This document shows, piece by piece, positions 8,542 to 17,277 of a stretch of DNA of 64,000 bases. The position numbers and the translations under genes were made by a program. Source of the stretch: Lentzea flava (GTDB lineage: Bacteria > Actinomycetota > Actinomycetes > Mycobacteriales > Pseudonocardiaceae). The stretch is from NCBI RefSeq assembly GCF_014648475.1, contig NZ_BMRE01000041.1, positions 1 through 64,000 of the forward strand. The letters are read 5' to 3'. The notes under the pieces are model-generated. The model saw only the letters and a list, made by a program, of their open reading frames with translations, was not told the DNA's origin and did no database searches. Within the stretch, counting starts at the first letter, position 1; each line of letters starts with the position of its first letter.

Positions 8542-9846
8542 ATGCGGAGCTGGATCGAGCACTGGGAACCCGAGAACCCCGAGTTCTGGGAGTCGAAGGG
8601 CAAGAAGATCGCGCGCAAGAACCTCGCGCTGTCGATCTTCGCGGAGAACCTCGGGTTCAGCGTCTGGGTGCTGATGAGCATCGTCGTCGTCAGCCTCGGC
8701 TCGGTGGGCTTCAACTTCACCGTCGGCCAGCAGTTCTGGCTGCTGATCGTGCCGAACCTGGTCGGCGCGGTGCTGCGGGTGCCGTACACCTTCGCGGTGC
8801 CGAAGTTCGGCGGTCGCCTGTGGACCACGATCAGCGCGGGCCTGCTGCTGATCCCGACCGCGATGCTCGCCTACGCCGTGACCACGCCGGGCACGCCGTA
8901 CTGGTTCTTCCTGCTCACCTCGGCCGCGATGGGCCTCGGCGGCGGCAACTTCTCGTCGTCGATGGCGAACATCTCGTTCTTCTACCCGGAGGGCAAGAAG
9001 GGCCTGGCGCTCGGCATGAACGCGGCCGGCGGCAACCTCGGTGTCGCGATCACCCAGCTGATCGTGCCGGTCGTCATCACCATCGGCACCGGGATCCACC
9101 TCGCCTACGCGGCGCTGATCTGGATGCCGTTCATCGTCCTCGCCACGGCGCTCGCGTGGTTCTTCATGGACAGCCTCACGCAGGCCAAGCCGGACGGTCA
9201 GTCGTACAAGAAGGCGCTGTCGAACCAGCACACCTGGGTGATGTCGTTCCTGTACATCGGCACGTTCGGGTCGTTCATCGGCTACTCGTTCGCGTTCCCG
9301 TCGCTGATCAAGATCAGCTTCGTGGAGTACAAGAGCTGGGTGGCGCTCGCGTTCCTCGGCGCGCTGATCGGCTCGATCGCCCGTCCTGCCGGTGGCTGGC
9401 TGGCCGACCGGATCGGCGGTGCCAAGGTGACGCTCGGCACGTTCGTCGGGCTCGGGATCGGCACGATCGGCGTCATGGTCAGCGTGGACATGAAGAGCTT
9501 CCCGCTGTTCTTCGCCTCGTTCATCGCGCTGTTCATCCTGGCGGGCGTCGGCAACGGCTCGACCTACCGGATGATCCCGGCGATCTTCAAGACGCAGGTG
9601 GACGACGACAAGTCGGCCAAGCGCCAGGCCGCCGCGGTCGTCGGCATCGCGGGTGCGATCGGTGCTGCCGGTGGCGTTCTGGTGAACCTCGTCTTCAAGT
9701 TCTCGCTGGAGGGTTCGAAGACGCTGACGCCCGCGCTCACGGCGATCCTCGTCTTCTACGCGCTCTGCCTCGCCACGACGTGGTGGTTCTACCTGCGGCG
9801 CAGCGTGTTCGCGACGCGACCCTCGCTGGCCTACGCCGGAGTGTGA
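8542..9846 (+). CDS. narK: nitrate/nitrite transporter, NarK family (MFS)
   Basis: Polytopic inner-membrane protein of 434 aa with about 12 hydrophobic segments, importing nitrate and/or exchanging nitrite. The nitrate-porter signature is clear: GLGGGNFSSSMANISFFYP, then KKGLALGMNAAGGNLG, and a second Gly-rich motif, GVGNGSTYRMIP. The start at 8542 is set by AGGAGG 7 bases upstream; a longer frame from 8374 would add a charged tail overlapping the preceding gene. It sits between the nitrate reductase pair and nirB. A 114-bp gap before nirB suggests nirB has its own promoter. Confidence 0.92.
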   Translation: MRSWIEHWEPENPEFWESKGKKIARKNLALSIFAENLGFSVWVLMSIVVVSLGSVGFNFTVGQQFWLLIVPNLVGAVLRVPYTFAVPKFGGRLWTTISAGLLLIPTAMLAYAVTTPGTPYWFFLLTSAAMGLGGGNFSSSMANISFFYPEGKKGLALGMNAAGGNLGVAITQLIVPVVITIGTGIHLAYAALIWMPFIVLATALAWFFMDSLTQAKPDGQSYKKALSNQHTWVMSFLYIGTFGSFIGYSFAFPSLIKISFVEYKSWVALAFLGALIGSIARPAGGWLADRIGGAKVTLGTFVGLGIGTIGVMVSVDMKSFPLFFASFIALFILAGVGNGSTYRMIPAIFKTQVDDDKSAKRQAAAVVGIAGAIGAAGGVLVNLVFKFSLEGSKTLTPALTAILVFYALCLATTWWFYLRRSVFATRPSLAYAGV

Positions 9847-9882
9847 CGCGCACAACGCGCTGAGCTGCGGAGAGAGTTTCCT

Positions 9883-9898
9883 TTAACACCCGCGAAAT
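9883..9898 (+). promoter_or_regulatory. candidate GlnR half-box upstream of nirB
   Basis: TTAAC-N6-GAAAT resembles the gTnAC-N6-GaAAC half-site of GlnR, the nitrogen regulator that activates nirB in streptomycetes and mycobacteria (established). Only one half-site pair was recognised, so this is tentative. Confidence 0.35.
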
Positions 9899-9921
9899 AG
9901 TGCGGACCTCGGGATGACACG

Positions 9922-9945
9922 CCGCCCGGTGAGCATACCGGGCGG
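9922..9945 (+). promoter_or_regulatory. hairpin abutting the nirB ribosome binding site
   Basis: A perfect 9-bp stem (CCGCCCGGT / ACCGGGCGG) with a 6-base loop ends directly against the Shine-Dalgarno AAGGAGGG (9946-9953) of nirB. It could end narK transcription or gate nirB translation. Confidence 0.5.
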
Positions 9946-9960
9946 AAGGAGGGATATCCG

Positions 9961-12417
9961 ATGACCCAGACCCTGGTCGTGATCGGCAACGGCATGGTCG
10001 GCCACAGGCTCGTCGAGATCCTCCGCGACTCGTCCTGGCGGATCGTGGTGTTCGGCGAGGAAGCGCGCCCTGCCTACGATCGAGTCGCGCTGTCGTCCTA
10101 TGTGGACACCTGGAACGCCGCGGACCTGGAGCTGACGCCGCTGACCGGCTGCGAGCTCCGCCTCGGCGAGAAGGCTGTCTCGGTGGACAGGGAACGTCGT
10201 GTGGTGACGGGCGCGTCCGGCATCGAGGTGCAGTACGACGCGCTCGTGCTGGCCACCGGCTCGGTGCCGTTCGTGCCGCCGGTTCCCGGCCGTGACCTGC
10301 CCGGTTGCCACGTCTACCGCACCATCGACGACCTGGACGCCATCCGGGCGACCGTGCAGGCCGCCGACCGGCCCGGCCGGCACTCCGGCATGGTGCTCGG
10401 CGGTGGCCTGCTCGGCCTGGAGGCGGCCAACGCGCTGCGCGGCATGGGCGTCTCGCCGCACGTCGTGGAGCTGGCACCGAGGCTGATGCCGATCCAGGTC
10501 GACGAGGGCGGTGCCGGGCTGCTCAAGCGGCTGGTCGAGAAGCTCGACCTGACCGTGCACACCGGTACCTCCGCTTCCTCCATCGAACGCGACGGCTCGC
10601 GGTTGATCGCCAAGCTGGCCAACGGGGTCGAGCTCGACCTCGATGTCGTGGTGTTCAGCGCGGGCATCCGGCCGCGCACCGACCTCGACCTCGGCCTGGA
10701 ACTGGGACCGCGCGGCGGTTACCTGGTCGACGCCGCCTGCCGGACCGCCGACCCGCGCGTGTTCGCGATCGGCGAGTGCGCTTCGGTCGAAGGTGTGGCC
10801 TACGGGCTCGTGGCTCCCGGTTACGCGATGGCCGAGGTCGTCGCGGACCAGCTCTCGGGTGGCACGAAGGTGTTCCCCGGTGCGGACCTGTCCACGAAGC
10901 TGAAGCTGCTCGGTGTGGACGTGGCGTCGTTCGGTGACGCGCACGCCACCACTGAGGGTGCGCTGGAAGTCGTCGTCAACAACGCGGTGGCCGGCACTTA
11001 CAGCAAGCTCGTCGTGTCGGACGACGCGAAGACGTTGCTGGGCGGTGTGCTCGTCGGTGACGCCTCCGCGTACCCGTCGCTGCGGCCGTTGGTGGGCAAG
11101 GAAGTTCCGGCGGCGCTGCTGCAGCCCGGTGGTGCCGTCGACGTCGAGATGCCGGCGGACGCCCAGGTCTGCTCGTGTCACGCCGTCACCAAGCAGACGA
11201 TCACCGACGCGATCCAGTCCGGTGTCGCGTGCGATGTGGCGGAGCTGAAGGCGTGCACCAAGGCCGGTACGGGCTGCGGCTCGTGCGTGCCGATGCTGAA
11301 GAAGCTGCTGACCGACTGCGGTGTCGAGCAGTCCAAGGCGTTGTGCGAGCACTTCACCTACTCGCGCGCCGAGCTGTTCGAGATCATCCGGGCGACGCGC
11401 ATCACGACGTTCACCGCGTTGGTCGAGAAGCACGGCACCGGTCGTGGTTGCGACATCTGCAAGCCCGCCGTGGCCTCGATCCTGGCGTCGCTGAACAACG
11501 GGCACATCCTGAGCGAGACGCAGGTCTCGTTGCAGGACACCAACGACAGGTTCCTGGCGAACCTGCAGCGCAACGGCACGTACTCGGTGGTGCCGCGCAT
11601 CCCCGGCGGTGAGATCACGCCGGAGAAGCTGATCGTCATCGGTGAGGTGGCCCGCGACTTCGGCCTCTACACCAAGATCACCGGTGGTCAGCGCATCGAC
11701 CTGTTCGGCGCAACCGTCGACCAGCTGCCGCAGATCTGGCGCCGGCTGGTGGACGCGGGCTTCGAGTCGGGTCACGCCTACGGCAAGGCGCTGCGCACGG
11801 TGAAGTCCTGCGTCGGCACGACCTGGTGCCGTTACGGCGTGCAGGACTCGGTCGGTCTGGCGATCGAGCTGGAGCTGCGCTACCGCGGCCTGCGGTCGCC
11901 GCACAAGCTGAAGTCGGCCGTCTCCGGTTGCGCGCGCGAGTGCGCGGAGGCACGCGGCAAGGACTTCGGCGTGATCGCGACCGAGAACGGCTGGAACCTC
12001 TACGTCGGCGGCAACGGCGGCTTCACGCCCCGCCACGCCGACCTGCTGGTGTCCGATGTGGACACCGAGACGCTGATCAAGGTGATCGACCGGTTCCTGA
12101 TGTTCTACATCCGCACCGCAGACCGCCTGCAGCGCACCTCGGCGTGGCTGGAAGGCCTCGACGGAGGGCTCGACCACCTGCGCGAGGTCGTCGTCGACGA
12201 CAAGCTCGGCATCTGCGACGAGCTGGAAGCCGCGATGGCCGCGCACGTCGAGGACTACGCCGACGAGTGGAAGGGTGTGCTGGAGGACCCGGAGAAGCTC
12301 GCGCGGTTCACGTCGTTCGTGAACGCGCCCGGCACGCCCGACCCCACGATCTCGTTCCGCGCTGAGCGTGGTCAGCGCGTCCCCGTCCAGCTCGGCATTC
12401 CGGAGGTCGTCAGGTGA
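9961..12417 (+). CDS. nirB: NAD(P)H nitrite reductase large subunit NirB
   Basis: 818-aa cytoplasmic enzyme that reduces nitrite to ammonium with six electrons. Modules in order: an FAD/NAD(P)H oxidoreductase (1-390; VVIGNGMVGHRLVEIL and GGGLLGLEAANAL loops), two BFD-like [2Fe-2S]-type Cys regions (CSC...GCGSC near 400-445, and CEHFTY...GCDIC to about 500), then ferredoxin-like and siroheme/[4Fe-4S] domains. The siroheme cluster ligands are Cys617, Cys623, Cys657 and Cys661. Length and module order are those of canonical NirB. A strong ribosome binding site precedes ATG 9961. The GTG of nirD overlaps the stop by 4 bases. Confidence 0.96.
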   Translation: MTQTLVVIGNGMVGHRLVEILRDSSWRIVVFGEEARPAYDRVALSSYVDTWNAADLELTPLTGCELRLGEKAVSVDRERRVVTGASGIEVQYDALVLATGSVPFVPPVPGRDLPGCHVYRTIDDLDAIRATVQAADRPGRHSGMVLGGGLLGLEAANALRGMGVSPHVVELAPRLMPIQVDEGGAGLLKRLVEKLDLTVHTGTSASSIERDGSRLIAKLANGVELDLDVVVFSAGIRPRTDLDLGLELGPRGGYLVDAACRTADPRVFAIGECASVEGVAYGLVAPGYAMAEVVADQLSGGTKVFPGADLSTKLKLLGVDVASFGDAHATTEGALEVVVNNAVAGTYSKLVVSDDAKTLLGGVLVGDASAYPSLRPLVGKEVPAALLQPGGAVDVEMPADAQVCSCHAVTKQTITDAIQSGVACDVAELKACTKAGTGCGSCVPMLKKLLTDCGVEQSKALCEHFTYSRAELFEIIRATRITTFTALVEKHGTGRGCDICKPAVASILASLNNGHILSETQVSLQDTNDRFLANLQRNGTYSVVPRIPGGEITPEKLIVIGEVARDFGLYTKITGGQRIDLFGATVDQLPQIWRRLVDAGFESGHAYGKALRTVKSCVGTTWCRYGVQDSVGLAIELELRYRGLRSPHKLKSAVSGCARECAEARGKDFGVIATENGWNLYVGGNGGFTPRHADLLVSDVDTETLIKVIDRFLMFYIRTADRLQRTSAWLEGLDGGLDHLREVVVDDKLGICDELEAAMAAHVEDYADEWKGVLEDPEKLARFTSFVNAPGTPDPTISFRAERGQRVPVQLGIPEVVR

Positions 12418-12728
12418 CCGTCGTCTGTGACTTCGACTTGTTGCGTCCCGAGACCGGCGTGGCCGCTCTGCTGCCAGACGGCACGCAGGTGGCGGTGTTC
12501 CTGACCGCCGACGGGACCTTGCACGCGTTGGACAACATCGACCCGTTCAGCGGTGCCGCCGTTCTGTCGCGCGGCATCGTGGGCGACCGGGGCGGTGTTC
12601 CCGTCGTGGTGTCGCCGGTCTACAAGCAGGCTTTCGAGCTGGCGACCGGCAAGTGCCTCGACGAACCGTCGGTGTCGGTCGCGGTGCACCCGGTGCGAGT
12701 GCGTGACGGCGTCGTGGAGCTGCCATGA
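12414..12728 (+). CDS. nirD: nitrite reductase small subunit NirD
   Basis: 104-aa Rieske-fold small subunit of assimilatory nitrite reductase. Like other NirD proteins it lacks the Cys-His pairs that would bind a Rieske cluster and acts as a structural partner of NirB. It starts at GTG 12414, overlapping the nirB stop by 4 bases, and its own stop overlaps the next gene's ATG, so translation of the three genes is coupled. Confidence 0.92.
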   Translation: MTVVCDFDLLRPETGVAALLPDGTQVAVFLTADGTLHALDNIDPFSGAAVLSRGIVGDRGGVPVVVSPVYKQAFELATGKCLDEPSVSVAVHPVRVRDGVVELP

Positions 12729-13819
12729 ACGGACCGCTGGCGGGCTTCACCATCGGCGTCACCGCGGCCCGTCGCGCCGACGAACTCATCGCCCTGCTGG
12801 AACGCAAGGGCGCGTCGGTCATCCACGGCCCGGCCATCCGCATCGTGCCGCTGCCCGACGACGCCGAGCTGCACCAGGCCACGTCGCGCCTGGTCCAGAC
12901 ACCGGTCGACGTCGTGGTCGCCACGACCGGCATCGGGTTCCGCGGGTGGTTCGAAGCAGCAGAGGGGTGGGGACTGGCCGCCCGCCTGCACCGTGCTCTG
13001 GAGGGCGCGGTGGTGCTGCCGCGCGGCCCGAAGGCCAAGGGCGCGGTGCGGGCGGCCGGCCTGGTCGAGACCTGGTCGCCGGAGTCCGAGTCGAACGCCG
13101 AACTGCTGCAGTACCTGCTCCGCATGGGCGTGTCCGGCAAACGCGTTGCCGTCCAGCTGCACGGCGAACCGTTGCCGGACTTCGTGAACACTCTGCGCGC
13201 CGCCGGTGCCGACGTCGTCGAGATTCCCGTGTACCGCTGGGAGCCGCCTGCCGACATCGGGCCGCTGGACCGGTTGATCGACGCGACGCTGGCCGGGCAG
13301 GTGGACGCGCTGACGTTCACCAGCGCGCCCGCGGCCTCCTCGGTTCTGCGCACGGCGGGGGACCGGTACGCGGAACTGGTGGAGGCGTTGCGGCGCAACG
13401 TTCTCGTGGTCGGGGTCGGCGCGATCACCGCAGGGCCGTTGGTGGCTGCCGGGATTCCCGTGGTGCAGCCCGCCCGGTCCCGGATCGGGTCGATGGTCCG
13501 GGAGTTGGCTGTGGAGCTGCCTTCTCGGGCCACTCGGTTGCGGATCGCGTCGCGGGACATGGAGATGCGGGCGCAGGCCGTCGTGATCGACGGGGAGTTG
13601 CGGCCGGTGGCTCCGGCTCCCATGGCTGTTCTGCGGACGCTGGTGGCCGCTCGGGGACGGGTGGTGTCCCGGCAGGACCTGTTGGCCGCCTTGCCTTCCG
13701 GGGGTGAGGAGCACGCCGTCGAGACGGCCATCGGGCGGTTGCGGACCGCTCTCGGCTCGCCGCAGATGGTGTGCACGGTTGTCAAACGTGGTTACCGGTT
13801 GGCCATGGAGCCCGCATGA
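12725..13819 (+). CDS. nnaR: NnaR-like regulator: uroporphyrinogen-III synthase domain fused to OmpR-type winged helix
   Basis: 364-aa fusion. Residues 1-255 form a HemD (uroporphyrinogen-III synthase) domain, with FTSAPAASSVLRTAGD typical of its second lobe. Residues 270-364 form a DNA-binding winged helix like the OmpR/PhoB output domain (APMAVLRTLVAARGRVVSRQ, then AVETAIGRLRTALG and VKRGYRLA). This architecture matches NnaR of Streptomyces and mycobacteria (Rv0260c-like), reported to activate nitrate/nitrite assimilation with GlnR. Siroheme, the NirB cofactor, is made from uroporphyrinogen III, so the HemD part may sense rather than catalyse (inference). It is translationally coupled to nirD and to cbiX by 4-base overlaps. 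Confidence 0.88.
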   Translation: MNGPLAGFTIGVTAARRADELIALLERKGASVIHGPAIRIVPLPDDAELHQATSRLVQTPVDVVVATTGIGFRGWFEAAEGWGLAARLHRALEGAVVLPRGPKAKGAVRAAGLVETWSPESESNAELLQYLLRMGVSGKRVAVQLHGEPLPDFVNTLRAAGADVVEIPVYRWEPPADIGPLDRLIDATLAGQVDALTFTSAPAASSVLRTAGDRYAELVEALRRNVLVVGVGAITAGPLVAAGIPVVQPARSRIGSMVRELAVELPSRATRLRIASRDMEMRAQAVVIDGELRPVAPAPMAVLRTLVAARGRVVSRQDLLAALPSGGEEHAVETAIGRLRTALGSPQMVCTVVKRGYRLAMEPA

Positions 13820-14457
13820 AGCTTGTACTGGCGTTTCACGGCACTCGGGATCCTCGTGGAGCCGTGGTGTGCGAAGAGATCGCTGCTCTGGTGCGGCCGC
13901 AGGTGGATGTGCCTGTCGAGGTTGCTTATGCCGACGTGCGGCAGCCCGATGTTCGGTCGGTTGTGGACGGTCCGGCCGTTGTGGTGCCGGCGTTCCTGGC
14001 CGCCGGCTACCACGTTCGGGTCGACATCCCGGAGCAGATCGGGAATCGGCCGGACGTGGTGCTGACCTCGCCGCTCGGGGTGGATGCGGTGCCCGCGGTG
14101 CGGGATCGGTTGCGGGAAGCAGGTTTCCGCCGCGGCGACGCAGTGGTGCTCGCCGCGGCGGGTTCGTCGGACGTTCGGGCGCTGGCGGACGTCAAGCGGG
14201 CTGCGGCCTTGCTCGGCGCCTGCGGTGTCGGGTACGTGGCCACCGCGACGCCCCGCGTGCCCGAGGTCGTCGCCGGGGTGCGGGGGCGCCGCGTGGCCGT
14301 CGCTTCGTGGCTGCTGGCACCGGGCGTGTTCCACGGGTCGCTCGCCGAGTGCGGCGCGGACGTCGTGTCCGATCCGATCGGAGCGCATCCCCTTGTGGTC
14401 GAGGCGTTGGTGCGCAAGTACTACGCGGCTCGGGCGGTGCTGCGCCAGTCGGCGTGA
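13816..14457 (+). CDS. CbiX-like sirohydrochlorin chelatase
   Basis: 213-aa CbiX/SirB-family chelatase that inserts Fe (siroheme) or Co (cobalamin) into sirohydrochlorin. The N-terminus LVLAFHGTRDPRG contains the metal-binding His8, and a second conserved His lies in AAGYHVRVDIP (about 72). Two repeats of the half-domain are visible. The start at ATG 13816 overlaps the nnaR stop; a start at 13771 would lie deep inside nnaR. Its place in the nirBD operon supports iron chelation for the nitrite reductase siroheme (inference from context). Confidence 0.85.
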   Translation: MKLVLAFHGTRDPRGAVVCEEIAALVRPQVDVPVEVAYADVRQPDVRSVVDGPAVVVPAFLAAGYHVRVDIPEQIGNRPDVVLTSPLGVDAVPAVRDRLREAGFRRGDAVVLAAAGSSDVRALADVKRAAALLGACGVGYVATATPRVPEVVAGVRGRRVAVASWLLAPGVFHGSLAECGADVVSDPIGAHPLVVEALVRKYYAARAVLRQSA

Positions 14458-14466
14458 GGTGCTCGC

Positions 14467-14784
14467 CTACCAGAGGCCCGGCTCTTCTTCCTTGCGCGCG
14501 TCTTCCCAGCGGTACTCGCGCAGGTTCACCTTGCCGTCCAGGTTCGGGACGCCCTCCTCGTGCAGCAGCTGGAGCTGCGTCTCGCGGAGGTGTGGCGCGC
14601 AGGTGCCGTCGGCCTTCAGCACTCGTTGCCACGGCAGGTCGTGACCGTCCTCGTTGAGGATGCGGCCGACCAGCCGTGGCGACGGGGCTTTGGCGAGATC
14701 TGCGATGTCGCCGTAGGTGGCGACGCGTCCGCGGGGGATGGCCTTGATGAAGTCGCGGACTCGCTCGTGGATCTCTTCGTCCAT
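14467..14784 (-). CDS. alkyltransferase-like protein (ATL), DNA damage recognition
   Basis: 105-aa relative of the C-terminal domain of O6-alkylguanine-DNA alkyltransferase. The reactive Cys of the PCHR motif is replaced by Trp: LPWQRV, Trp52. ATL proteins bind O6-alkylguanine and hand the lesion to nucleotide excision repair without removing the alkyl group (family knowledge). The helix-turn-helix region GDIADLAKAPSPRLVGRIL and the Arg finger are retained. A -10 element, TAAACT, lies 6 bases before the ATG, suggesting a leaderless mRNA. It lies where Rv3204 lies in the mycobacterial order, but beside an accessory cassette here. Confidence 0.88.
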   Translation of the reverse strand: MDEEIHERVRDFIKAIPRGRVATYGDIADLAKAPSPRLVGRILNEDGHDLPWQRVLKADGTCAPHLRETQLQLLHEEGVPNLDGKVNLREYRWEDARKEEEPGLW

Positions 14785-14797
14785 CCCCCGAGTTTAG

Positions 14798-15787
14798 TCA
14801 GATCGACTTGGACCAGGTGGCCACAACGGCGTGGTAGTCGGAGGCGTTGGGCGCGTAGTTGATGGAGTGGCCATAGCCGTTCAGGATGAAGGTGTCCAGG
14901 CGGGGGACGGAGGGGAAGAACTGGCCCTCGTCGGCCTTCAGGGCGGCGGGCGAGGAGCAGTCACTGCCCATCAGGGGGAAGTCGTCGCCGCAGAAGTGGA
15001 AGTCGTTGCCGACGACCAGGAGGACGGGGACGTTGATGTTGCGGGAGACCGGGATGATCACGGTGTTCAGCAGGATCGTGTCCACGGCCTCGGTGGCGGC
15101 GAAGACGTCCTTGGTGGACTCGTCGAACGAGATGGCGCCGTCGACCAGGGGGCCCGGCTTGTGGAACGCGTTGTAGCGGGTGTCCGGCATCGTGGTCAGG
15201 TAGCCGAGGTCCAGGCCCGCCGGGATCATGTTGGCCAGCACCGGGACGACGGTGATGTAGTTCATCTTGTGCGTGAAGCCGGTGACCAGGACGCCGTCGA
15301 CGTCGTGGTAGGTGCCCGCCTCGATCATGGCCATCGCGGAGCCGATGGAGTGGCCGGCGACGATCACCTTCTCGAAGCGCGGTTTCAGGGTTTTGATCAC
15401 CTGGTGGACGGCGCTCGCCTGGGTTGAGGCGGTGACCAGGGCGCTCAGAGGCTTGGAGCTCCTGCCGGTGCCCAGGCGGTCGACGGCCAGGGTGGCGATG
15501 CCCGCCTTGTTCTGGGCTCGGGTGTAGGAGCGGGTGTCCGGGTCGTAGCCGATGTCCCAGTACGAGTTGTCGTAGGTGCCGCCGGGGATCAGCACCTGGA
15601 CGGTCCTGGCGCCCTGGGGGGCGCAGAGGCGGCCGTACATCCGTTCCAGGGACGGGACGAGCGGGGTCAGGCCGATGTTGACGTTCGTGTAGACGTCCTC
15701 GCACGTGACTGCGGCTGAGGCGGGTGTGGGGGCGAGCAGTGTTCCGGTGGCGAGCAGAGCCGCGGCGCACAACCGGCGGAAACGCAT
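14798..15787 (-). CDS. secreted alpha/beta hydrolase (cassette copy A)
   Basis: 329-aa exported hydrolase. A Sec-type signal peptide spans about 1-26 (MRFRRLCAAALLATG, ending near ASA-AV). The nucleophile elbow is AGHSIGS with Ser147. A likely acid lies in GNDFHFCGDD and the catalytic His in NGYGHSINYA near the C-terminus. Cys residues are paired in number and could form disulfides outside the cell. The start at 15787 is preferred because it begins the signal peptide and a GGAGG lies 10 bases upstream. It is 17 bases downstream of the P450 gene and so is co-transcribed. The paralogue at 20277-21272 matches throughout. The substrate is unknown; a lipid or ester is plausible. Confidence 0.85.
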   Translation of the reverse strand: MRFRRLCAAALLATGTLLAPTPASAAVTCEDVYTNVNIGLTPLVPSLERMYGRLCAPQGARTVQVLIPGGTYDNSYWDIGYDPDTRSYTRAQNKAGIATLAVDRLGTGRSSKPLSALVTASTQASAVHQVIKTLKPRFEKVIVAGHSIGSAMAMIEAGTYHDVDGVLVTGFTHKMNYITVVPVLANMIPAGLDLGYLTTMPDTRYNAFHKPGPLVDGAISFDESTKDVFAATEAVDTILLNTVIIPVSRNINVPVLLVVGNDFHFCGDDFPLMGSDCSSPAALKADEGQFFPSVPRLDTFILNGYGHSINYAPNASDYHAVVATWSKSI

Positions 15788-15804
15788 GGGGGAACGACCT
15801 CCAA

Positions 15805-17100
15805 CTAGTTGCGGGGGACGGCCTTCATCAGCAGGCCGTGGGGGTACGGGGCGGACGTGAACTTCACGCGCGCCGGACGGGTGGGGACGAGACGCCAGCG
15901 GGTCGCGATGGTCGCGAGGGTGATGACGATCTCGGTGTGGGCGAAGGTGTTGCCGAGGCACTGGCGGTTGCCGCCGCCGAACGGGATGAACGCTCCGCGC
16001 GGGAGGCTCGCGGCGAACTCGGGGGTCCAGCGGCCGGGGTCGAAGCGCCGCGGTTCGGGGAAGTACCGCTCGTCGTGGTGCAGGGCGTGCGGGCTGACGA
16101 TCACCTCGGCGCCCGCGGGCAGGTGGACGTCGCCCAGCTGGACGTCCGTCAGCGTCCGGCGCATCACGAACCAGATCGGGTACCTGCGCAGGGTTTCCTG
16201 CACGACCTGCTCGGTGTAGGTCAGGGAGGCCACGTCGGCGAAGGTGACCGGGCGGCCGCCCAGGACCGCGTCGACCTCGGCGTGCAGGCGGTGTTCGATC
16301 TCCGGGTTGCGGCCGACCTCGTAGAGGGCCCAGGCCAGGGCGATCGCGGTGGTCTCGATGCCCGCGGTGAGCAGGGTCAGGACTTCGTCGTAGGTCTGCT
16401 GGTCGGTCATGCCGGCCAACAGCAGCATCGAGAGGACGTCGCCGTGGTCGGTGCCGTCGGCGCGCCAGCTCTCGATGACTTGCAGCACAACGGCTTTCAT
16501 GCGGGCGATGGCCGCGTCGAACTCGCGGTTGCCGGGGATCGGGAGCTTCTCGACGAAGGAGGGGGAGAGCGCGCGGATCATGCCCTGCTGGATCACGGTG
16601 AAGATGGACCGGCGGACCTCCTCGACGGCCCGGTGGCCCATCTCGGTCGAGAAGAGCGCCTCGCCGACGATCGTGACCGCGAGCTCCTGCATGTCGTTCT
16701 CGATGACGCGGATCTCGCCCGGTTGCCACCGCGCAGCCAGCGAAGCAGCGGCACGAGCCATCGTCGAGGCATAGGTTTCGATCCGTTCCCGATGGAACGC
16801 GGGTTGCATCAACCGGCGCTGGCGCAGGTGGAACTCGCCGTTCGACAGCAGCAGGCCGGTGCCCAGGTACGGCTGGAACTTGTCGAACATCGCGCCCTTG
16901 CGGAACTTCGACCCCTGGGAGACGAGCACCTCGTGGGTCAGCGCGGGACTGGTGACGAAGTACGCGTGCAGCGGGCCCAGGTCCAGGCGCACCACGTCAC
17001 CGTGCTCGTGCAGCGCGTCGGTGAACTCGGCGCGCCGGATGAGCATCGCCGGGGTGTGCCCGAGTAACGGCCAGCGGCGGGGAGCCACCGGGACGGGCAT
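15805..17100 (-). CDS. cytochrome P450 (cassette copy A)
   Basis: 431-aa soluble P450 without a membrane anchor. The haem-ligand loop is FGGGNRQCLG with Cys381, the I-helix is LTAGIETTAIAL and the K-helix ExxR is ETLRRYP. The N-terminal proline-rich start (RRWPLLGHTP) and the overall pattern resemble the broad CYP102/CYP110/pentalenene-oxygenase-like group; exact family membership cannot be given without alignment. The start at 17100 is set by GGAG about 5 bases upstream. It is divergent from the methyltransferase and leads a two-gene operon with the secreted hydrolase. Electron partners are not encoded nearby. The paralogue is at 21289-22602. Confidence 0.92.
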   Translation of the reverse strand: MPVPVAPRRWPLLGHTPAMLIRRAEFTDALHEHGDVVRLDLGPLHAYFVTSPALTHEVLVSQGSKFRKGAMFDKFQPYLGTGLLLSNGEFHLRQRRLMQPAFHRERIETYASTMARAAASLAARWQPGEIRVIENDMQELAVTIVGEALFSTEMGHRAVEEVRRSIFTVIQQGMIRALSPSFVEKLPIPGNREFDAAIARMKAVVLQVIESWRADGTDHGDVLSMLLLAGMTDQQTYDEVLTLLTAGIETTAIALAWALYEVGRNPEIEHRLHAEVDAVLGGRPVTFADVASLTYTEQVVQETLRRYPIWFVMRRTLTDVQLGDVHLPAGAEVIVSPHALHHDERYFPEPRRFDPGRWTPEFAASLPRGAFIPFGGGNRQCLGNTFAHTEIVITLATIATRWRLVPTRPARVKFTSAPYPHGLLMKAVPRN

Positions 17101-17140
17101 CCAGACTCCAAGGAGTTGGGCCGAATGGGGACGGACCACC

Positions 17141-17183
17141 CTAGGAGCCGTTTGGGGGAGGACGACAGTGCCTGATCGGGTGG
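17141..17183. promoter_or_regulatory. conserved divergent control element, copy A
   Basis: A block starting CTAGGAGCCGTTTGG and containing GACAGTGCCTGATCGGGTG lies between P450 and methyltransferase. The same block, with few changes, recurs at 22649-22690 in copy B, although flanking bases differ more. Confidence 0.55.
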
Positions 17184-17228
17184 TTCCTCATCACTCTGTT
17201 GGTTCAGTGCGGTAGCCGCTCGGGTGAC

Positions 17229-17234
17229 TAAGCT
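17229..17234 (+). promoter_or_regulatory. -10 element of methyltransferase copy A
   Basis: TAAGCT within GACTAAGCTCGT fits TAnnnT. The identical 12-base string occurs upstream of the copy B methyltransferase (22738-22743). Confidence 0.45.
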
Positions 17235-17277
17235 CGTTCGTCTTCCCCGAACGCCACGAACCGAAGAGGTGTGCACC

